From: Lachancea kluyveri NRRL Y-12651 | Taxonomy: Eukaryota; Ascomycota; Saccharomycetes; Saccharomycetales; Saccharomycetaceae | Length of the DNA stretch: 64,000 bases | Assembly: GCA_000149225.2 (NCBI GenBank) | Contig: CM000694.1 | Coordinates: forward strand, 434,001 to 498,000 | Reading direction: 5' to 3' | In this document: piece after piece, positions 60,181 to 64,000 of the stretch | Layout of the letters: each line of letters starts with the position of its first letter | Numbering within the stretch: the stretch's first letter is position 1 | The notes under the pieces: generated by a model | The model's database searches: none | What the model was told of the DNA's origin: nothing | The model's input: only the letters and a program-made list of their open reading frames with translations | Program-made: the position numbers and the translations under genes

Positions 60181-61425
60181 TTAGTGAATCCAACTTAACA
60201 TACTTTTACCAGGCAATAAAAAGTCAGTCAATTCTTGTTGTGTTACAGGTTCGTTGAACAAACGATCAACAGAGTCTACGTGTAAGCTTAAAGAGTCGGA
60301 TGGAATGAAACTACAACCAATCCCACCAAGAGGAGTGTTGAAAGTTTCGTACTTGTGGGTGGATTCCAATATCGTCTTGAACTTCTGAATTTGTTCATTT
60401 GATGCATCCTTTTTTAACAATGTCAATGAACAACCACCTCCACCGGCACCAGTTAGTTTGGTAGAGCCAACGCCCAAGGAATCACTTAACGATTTAACAA
60501 GCTCTAAACCTGGATGAGAAACACCAAGTGAAACCAGAAGACCATGGTTAATTCTAACTAATTCGAGCAATTCGTCATATTTATCATCATCTTTATCAAT
60601 TTGAGACAGGACCAAAGCACCTCGGGTAGCAATATGACCCATCGAAGTAAGAATTGGTTTGGCGATTTTGGGTGAGCGTGTCACTAAATCACGAACACCA
60701 GCAACTAATATTTTGGTACTTTTTGGAATCTTCGTATTCGTCAAAACCATTGGAATCTGTGGAAAATCGTGGATTGGTTCAAAGGTAGTTGTTCCATCAA
60801 ATTGCCTTTTGAACAACACTGCATTACCATATGTGGCGACGGCGTTATCGATACCTGAAGGAGTTCCATGTATACATTTTTCACCAATGAAAGACCAGTC
60901 GTTAACAAACTGTTTATCTTCACGAGTGATTTGTGCTGTGGTAATGTGATTACCTAATTTGGCCATAGCCAATGCAAGACAGACAGAGATCGAGGCACTG
61001 GAGCCCAATCCCGCACCAATTGGTAAAGTAGATTTCAAAGTAAACTTGACACCTTTAACAGTAGGACATAGGCACAGATATAGATATAGGAAACAATATG
61101 CAGCGTGATGATGCAAAGAGTTCACCAAAGAAGACAACAAAGGTTCTAACGCAGATGTCAACTCAGGGACCAATTCTTTTGATACAGTGGCTTTTTGAAG
61201 TAGCTGGGGATCAATAATCTCAAGACTAGTATGCAGCCACTTGTGATCAAATTTGATATCCGGGAAATCCAATTCTATCACATCAGGGTCCTTGGATTTG
61301 GAAATCAGCAAATAAGTTCTTAGCGAGGCAACACTGGCGGCAATGGCCGGTTCATTGAATACAGCTGAATGCTCGCCAAATATAATGACCTTCCCCGGGG
61401 CAGATGTGATGAATGGAAGAGACAT
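60181..61425 (-). CDS. ERG12: Mevalonate kinase
   Basis: 414 residues. A GHMP kinase with FITSAPGKVIIFGEHSAVFN at the N-terminus, the ATP-binding motif PIGAGLGSSAS (135-145), GTPSGIDNAVATYGNAV around the catalytic Asp, and the C-terminal KLTGAGGGGCSLTLL. It phosphorylates mevalonate in the cytosol, the step before Erg8, whose gene is in the same window. It is about 30 residues shorter than the S. cerevisiae protein, with all motifs kept. Confidence 0.98.
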   Translation of the reverse strand: MSLPFITSAPGKVIIFGEHSAVFNEPAIAASVASLRTYLLISKSKDPDVIELDFPDIKFDHKWLHTSLEIIDPQLLQKATVSKELVPELTSALEPLLSSLVNSLHHHAAYCFLYLYLCLCPTVKGVKFTLKSTLPIGAGLGSSASISVCLALAMAKLGNHITTAQITREDKQFVNDWSFIGEKCIHGTPSGIDNAVATYGNAVLFKRQFDGTTTFEPIHDFPQIPMVLTNTKIPKSTKILVAGVRDLVTRSPKIAKPILTSMGHIATRGALVLSQIDKDDDKYDELLELVRINHGLLVSLGVSHPGLELVKSLSDSLGVGSTKLTGAGGGGCSLTLLKKDASNEQIQKFKTILESTHKYETFNTPLGGIGCSFIPSDSLSLHVDSVDRLFNEPVTQQELTDFLLPGKSMLSWIH

Positions 61426-62277
61426 ATGACAAGAGTAGGGGCAGGCCGAAATGAAGAAGTTCTTTAACTCTTAACAGAGCTGGTTGTAACCAGCATCTTG
61501 AAACGGTAAAACATCGAACGTTTATCTGTACCCTTTAAACGACGTTTAATAAAGAAAAAAGAAAAAGAGCTCAATATACGAGATACAAGGACAGGGTAAC
61601 ATATTACGTAAACAATGACAATAATCTACTTAGCTGACGTGGGCGATGAGTTAACCCAATCTATTCTGTTACGACCGGGTTATGGAAAAAAACAAGTTAA
61701 ATGAGTACCCATTACACGAAACCAGGTCGAATATCAATGTACCCACGCACGAAATATAGTTAGAGGTGAGTATCTTTGTGTATGATGCTGAGTCGAACGT
61801 GGGTGCTTCTAGGTACGAGCCCCATTAAAAACAAGTTCACCAAACAACTCATTTCTAACGATCAGGACAAAGATACTCATCAAGTATGTCTGCCGAGGGG
61901 ACTAGTACACGGGCATGCGCACGAATCCTTCGAGAAAGAGACAATAATAACTTTGGGCAGCTGGAGACGAAAGGGAAATAAATAATTGTTGGCGTGCCAT
62001 GTCAGATAAACCAAATTTAAATACACTAAAACAAAATATTCGTGGAACAACCGAGACACTCAATTCTCAATGCCTTGAAAGAATGAAGTTTTTTGGTAAA
62101 AGGATACTGTTACAGTTTTGGATCTGCGATACTTGATGTGTAAACAGATTTGCGTTGGATTTCAGGAGAGAGGTAGCTTGTATGAATGGGGTATCTCCCA
62201 TATATGTTAAACTCCGACCAGCCAAGGATGATAGGTAAGCTCCATTCAGAGGTGATTGTGCTTTTTAACTGCGAGAT
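61426..62277. other. Intergenic upstream of ERG12
   Basis: 852 bp. It contains the ERG12 promoter and the first copy of a diverged direct repeat (61630-61728). A 69-codon frame at 61776-61985 has no supporting features. Confidence 0.55.
61630..61728 (+). repeat. Diverged direct repeat, copy 1
   Basis: About 99 bp resembling 63001-63094 in the same orientation, roughly two thirds identical by eye. Shared core blocks include GACGTG, ACCGGGTT, a run of A, GTTAAA, GAGTA and ACACGAA in the same order. It lies 205-305 bp upstream of ERG12 and may be a duplicated promoter segment or remains of an unidentified element. Confidence 0.55.
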
Positions 62278-62697
62278 TTAAGGCTCTTCGTAGATTTTTA
62301 TCAATTGCTCGTCGACAGAGTCATAGTATTCCTTTGGAATTAGACTTTTAAAGTAATCAAAGCCGATATTTTCACCGTGAGCCCAATCGTTCAAAGGTGT
62401 TACTCGAAACACCTCCTTACGAGGTAACATGTACCTATTTTTTTTTCCGAGTTCGCTGCTGCAGTGTTGACCGTCGTGGAATGCGTATTTGCTAAGATAG
62501 TATCCGGTTTGGAAAAGGTAATCATTCATTGCATTTGCCACGATGTCCCACTTTAAGAAGATTATGTTAGGCTTTATATATCCGATTTCTATTAGAAATC
62601 TCAGGATCTGTTCTAGTTGAGAGTATCCGGATACTTCATGCGTCGGATTCTCTACCATCGCAGTAATTAGCATGGTAGAAAAAGAAGTTGTAGTCAT
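62278..62697 (-). CDS. Unrecognised ORF of 139 aa between ERG12 and VPH1
   Basis: 139 residues from the first ATG at 62695-62697 (the frame opens earlier at a TTG). It begins MTTTSFSTMLITAMVENPTH, has RFLIEIGYIKPNIIFLKWDI, DWAHGENIGFDYFKSLI and ends EQLIKIYEEP. Composition is that of a globular, aromatic-rich protein with no signal peptide or membrane span. I do not recognise a family. S. cerevisiae YMR206W lies near ERG12 on the same relative strand and is a weak candidate, but that gene belongs to another ancestral block. Diverged direct repeats flank the segment. Confidence 0.6.
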   Translation of the reverse strand: MTTTSFSTMLITAMVENPTHEVSGYSQLEQILRFLIEIGYIKPNIIFLKWDIVANAMNDYLFQTGYYLSKYAFHDGQHCSSELGKKNRYMLPRKEVFRVTPLNDWAHGENIGFDYFKSLIPKEYYDSVDEQLIKIYEEP

Positions 62698-63299
62698 GGT
62701 AGAGAATACGCACCATTGTCTAGAATTTGTTGTTATCGCACAAAACAAAGATGTAGCAGACAGCACCAAAAAGAACCAAAAGGTGGGACCCTGACTTAGA
62801 GAATATAGAAAAAGGCAAAAATGTTTGAGAAGATATCTCTTGATGAAACTGGTTGTTGAGGCTCTACTCCAGAACGCTCCGTGTCAGAAGGCACTGAATG
62901 TCCTTTAGAGTCTTCATACTCCACCACTTCTCACGAGCCGATTGGAAAATTCGGAGTTTCTCAGCTTTGGTATTGCAATAGTTTCAAACATCACCAAGAA
63001 TTAGACGTGCATAATGAATTAATCCGATTCATTCCTTTATAACCGGGTTTTGAAAAAAAGTGAGTTAAAGGTGAGTATATCTATACACGAACCGGAACAT
63101 TTTTTCACGGCCCAGAAGAAAAAAGTCATTGTGCACGCCTGCAGTTCAGATACAATGATTTTGTGGAGGACGGGTAACATATCAGTGTTGAAATTTTTTT
63201 TTTACTTTTGCAGCCAATTTCTTTACAAGTCCTTATTCTAATAAAGGGGTTGTTTGGAAACTCTTCTCAAGAGGCAAAGAAAACGATAATTAGCTAGTT
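62698..63299. other. Divergent intergenic between the orphan ORF and VPH1
   Basis: 602 bp holding the VPH1 promoter and the second copy of the direct repeat (63001-63094). Nothing else is supported. Confidence 0.55.
63001..63094 (+). repeat. Diverged direct repeat, copy 2
   Basis: About 94 bp similar to 61630-61728 in the same orientation (see that entry). It lies 205-300 bp upstream of VPH1. Confidence 0.55.
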
Positions 63300-64000
63300 A
63301 TGGTGGAAAAAGATGAAGCCATTTTCCGCTCTGCGGAGATGTCATTGGTACAAATGTACATTCCTCAAGAAATCGCTAGAGACGCTGTTTACACTTTGGG
63401 TAACACTGGTCTTGTGCAGTTCCGTGATTTAAACTCCAAAGTTCGCGCATTTCAGAGGACTTTTGTTAACGAGATAAGAAAGCTGGATAATGTACAGAGA
63501 CAACATCGTTATTTCGTCTCATTGTTGAAAAAGTACAACCTTCCATTGTACGAAGAAATAGACGATGATGAACTGTCTCATCGGTTCACCTTACCACCGG
63601 GTACTTCTACTATTGATGACCACGTCGAAAATGCTGCTTTAATTGAAGAAAGATTAACTCAATTGGTCGACGCTTCTGAACAGTTGGAGTTGCAGAAAAC
63701 TGACTTGGAGCAATTTAGATATGTTTTACAAGCAGGTGATGAGTTTTTTTCGAAAACTGGCGACCTAGCTTCTATTCATGAATCGTTGGGAGAAGAAGAC
63801 GAACAAGGTCTATTGGAAAATGGTGGTATCCCACGTTCTGTGAGCTTTGTAACTGGGGTTATTCCAAGAAGTAAAATTAACACTCTAGAGCAAATTTTGT
63901 GGAGAGTTTTAAGAGGTAATTTGTTTTTCAAGCACGTAGAGCTTCCAGAACATATTTATGATGCTAAGGCAAAGGATAAAATTGCCAAAAATGCCTTTAT
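63300..64000 (+). CDS. VPH1: V-ATPase V0 subunit a, N-terminal part (VPH1/STV1 orthologue)
   Basis: 233 codons from the ATG at 63300 to the window edge; the 3' part is outside. IFRSAEMSLVQMYIPQEIARD, GLVQFRDLNSKVRAFQRTFVNEIRKLDN, the coiled-coil region around 110-145 (NAALIEERLTQLVDASEQLE) and ILWRVLRGNLFFKHVEL are the cytosolic N-terminal domain of subunit a. It anchors the stator and takes part in proton translocation through the C-terminal membrane domain, not seen here. S. cerevisiae has two duplicates, VPH1 (YOR270C, vacuole) and STV1 (Golgi); position favours the single ancestor, listed under VPH1. Confidence 0.95.
   Translation, partial: MVEKDEAIFRSAEMSLVQMYIPQEIARDAVYTLGNTGLVQFRDLNSKVRAFQRTFVNEIRKLDNVQRQHRYFVSLLKKYNLPLYEEIDDDELSHRFTLPPGTSTIDDHVENAALIEERLTQLVDASEQLELQKTDLEQFRYVLQAGDEFFSKTGDLASIHESLGEEDEQGLLENGGIPRSVSFVTGVIPRSKINTLEQILWRVLRGNLFFKHVELPEHIYDAKAKDKIAKNAF

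Noticed and set aside
61776-61985. 69-codon ORF upstream of ERG12
   Set aside because: No similarity, no codon bias and it sits beside the repeat; probably chance.

Overview
This window is nuclear DNA of a budding yeast of the family Saccharomycetaceae. It is AT-rich and gene-dense, with mostly intronless genes. The two introns found have yeast-type TACTAAC branch points, and nearly every protein resembles a Saccharomyces cerevisiae protein over its full length. From remembered S. cerevisiae gene positions, the genes interleave chromosome XIII right-arm (YMR226C to YMR208W) and chromosome XV right-arm (YOR289W to YOR270C) orthologues in one series. All are in inverted orientation except RDL1. 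Such double-conserved synteny is the unduplicated ancestral order, so this is a species that did not go through the whole-genome duplication. The closeness of the proteins and the presence of an ESC1-like gene favour the Zygosaccharomyces/Torulaspora clade; the genus is an inference.

Layout. 1-1.1 kb: end of a short-chain dehydrogenase gene, tRNA-Thr(AGU), and a solo Ty1/Ty2-type LTR on the 5' side of the tRNA. 1.1-12.6 kb: AMMECR1-domain gene, MPD1, spliced MRPL44, RRP36, the rhodaneses RDL2 and RDL1 (head to head), YOR283W, MRE11, PLP2, UBP8. 13.9-31.6 kb: FSH-type hydrolase, YMR221C, RFM1, ERG8, ESC1, TRS130, HEM4, GUA1. 32.6-41.1 kb: a spliced SR-like RRM gene that I do not know from S. 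cerevisiae, directly upstream of the SR-protein kinase gene SKY1; then two tandem, mutually similar small ORFs, GAS3, a small-ORF/structured region, and SCJ1. 41.5-61.4 kb: CAF20, CEF1, EFR3, RIM20, MOD5, DML1, TPO4, YMR209C, YTM1, FSF1, ERG12. 61.4-64 kb: an unrecognised 139-aa ORF lying between two diverged ~95-bp direct repeats, then the start of VPH1/STV1.

Functional themes are housekeeping: isoprenoid synthesis (ERG8, ERG12), ribosome biogenesis (RRP36, YTM1, and GUA1 by its promoter motifs), ER folding (MPD1, SCJ1), sulfur transfer (RDL1, RDL2), chromatin and DNA repair (UBP8, RFM1, ESC1, MRE11), trafficking and pH signalling (TRS130, RIM20, VPH1), and mRNA handling (CEF1, CAF20, SKY1, the RRM gene). 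PAC and RRPE motifs stand upstream of RRP36, YTM1 and GUA1.

The least ordinary parts are the RRM gene next to SKY1, the tandem small-protein genes at 36.8-37.5 kb, the hairpin-rich segment at 36.36-36.47 kb, the 39.8-39.95 kb small ORF, and the orphan ORF between direct repeats at 61.6-63.1 kb.
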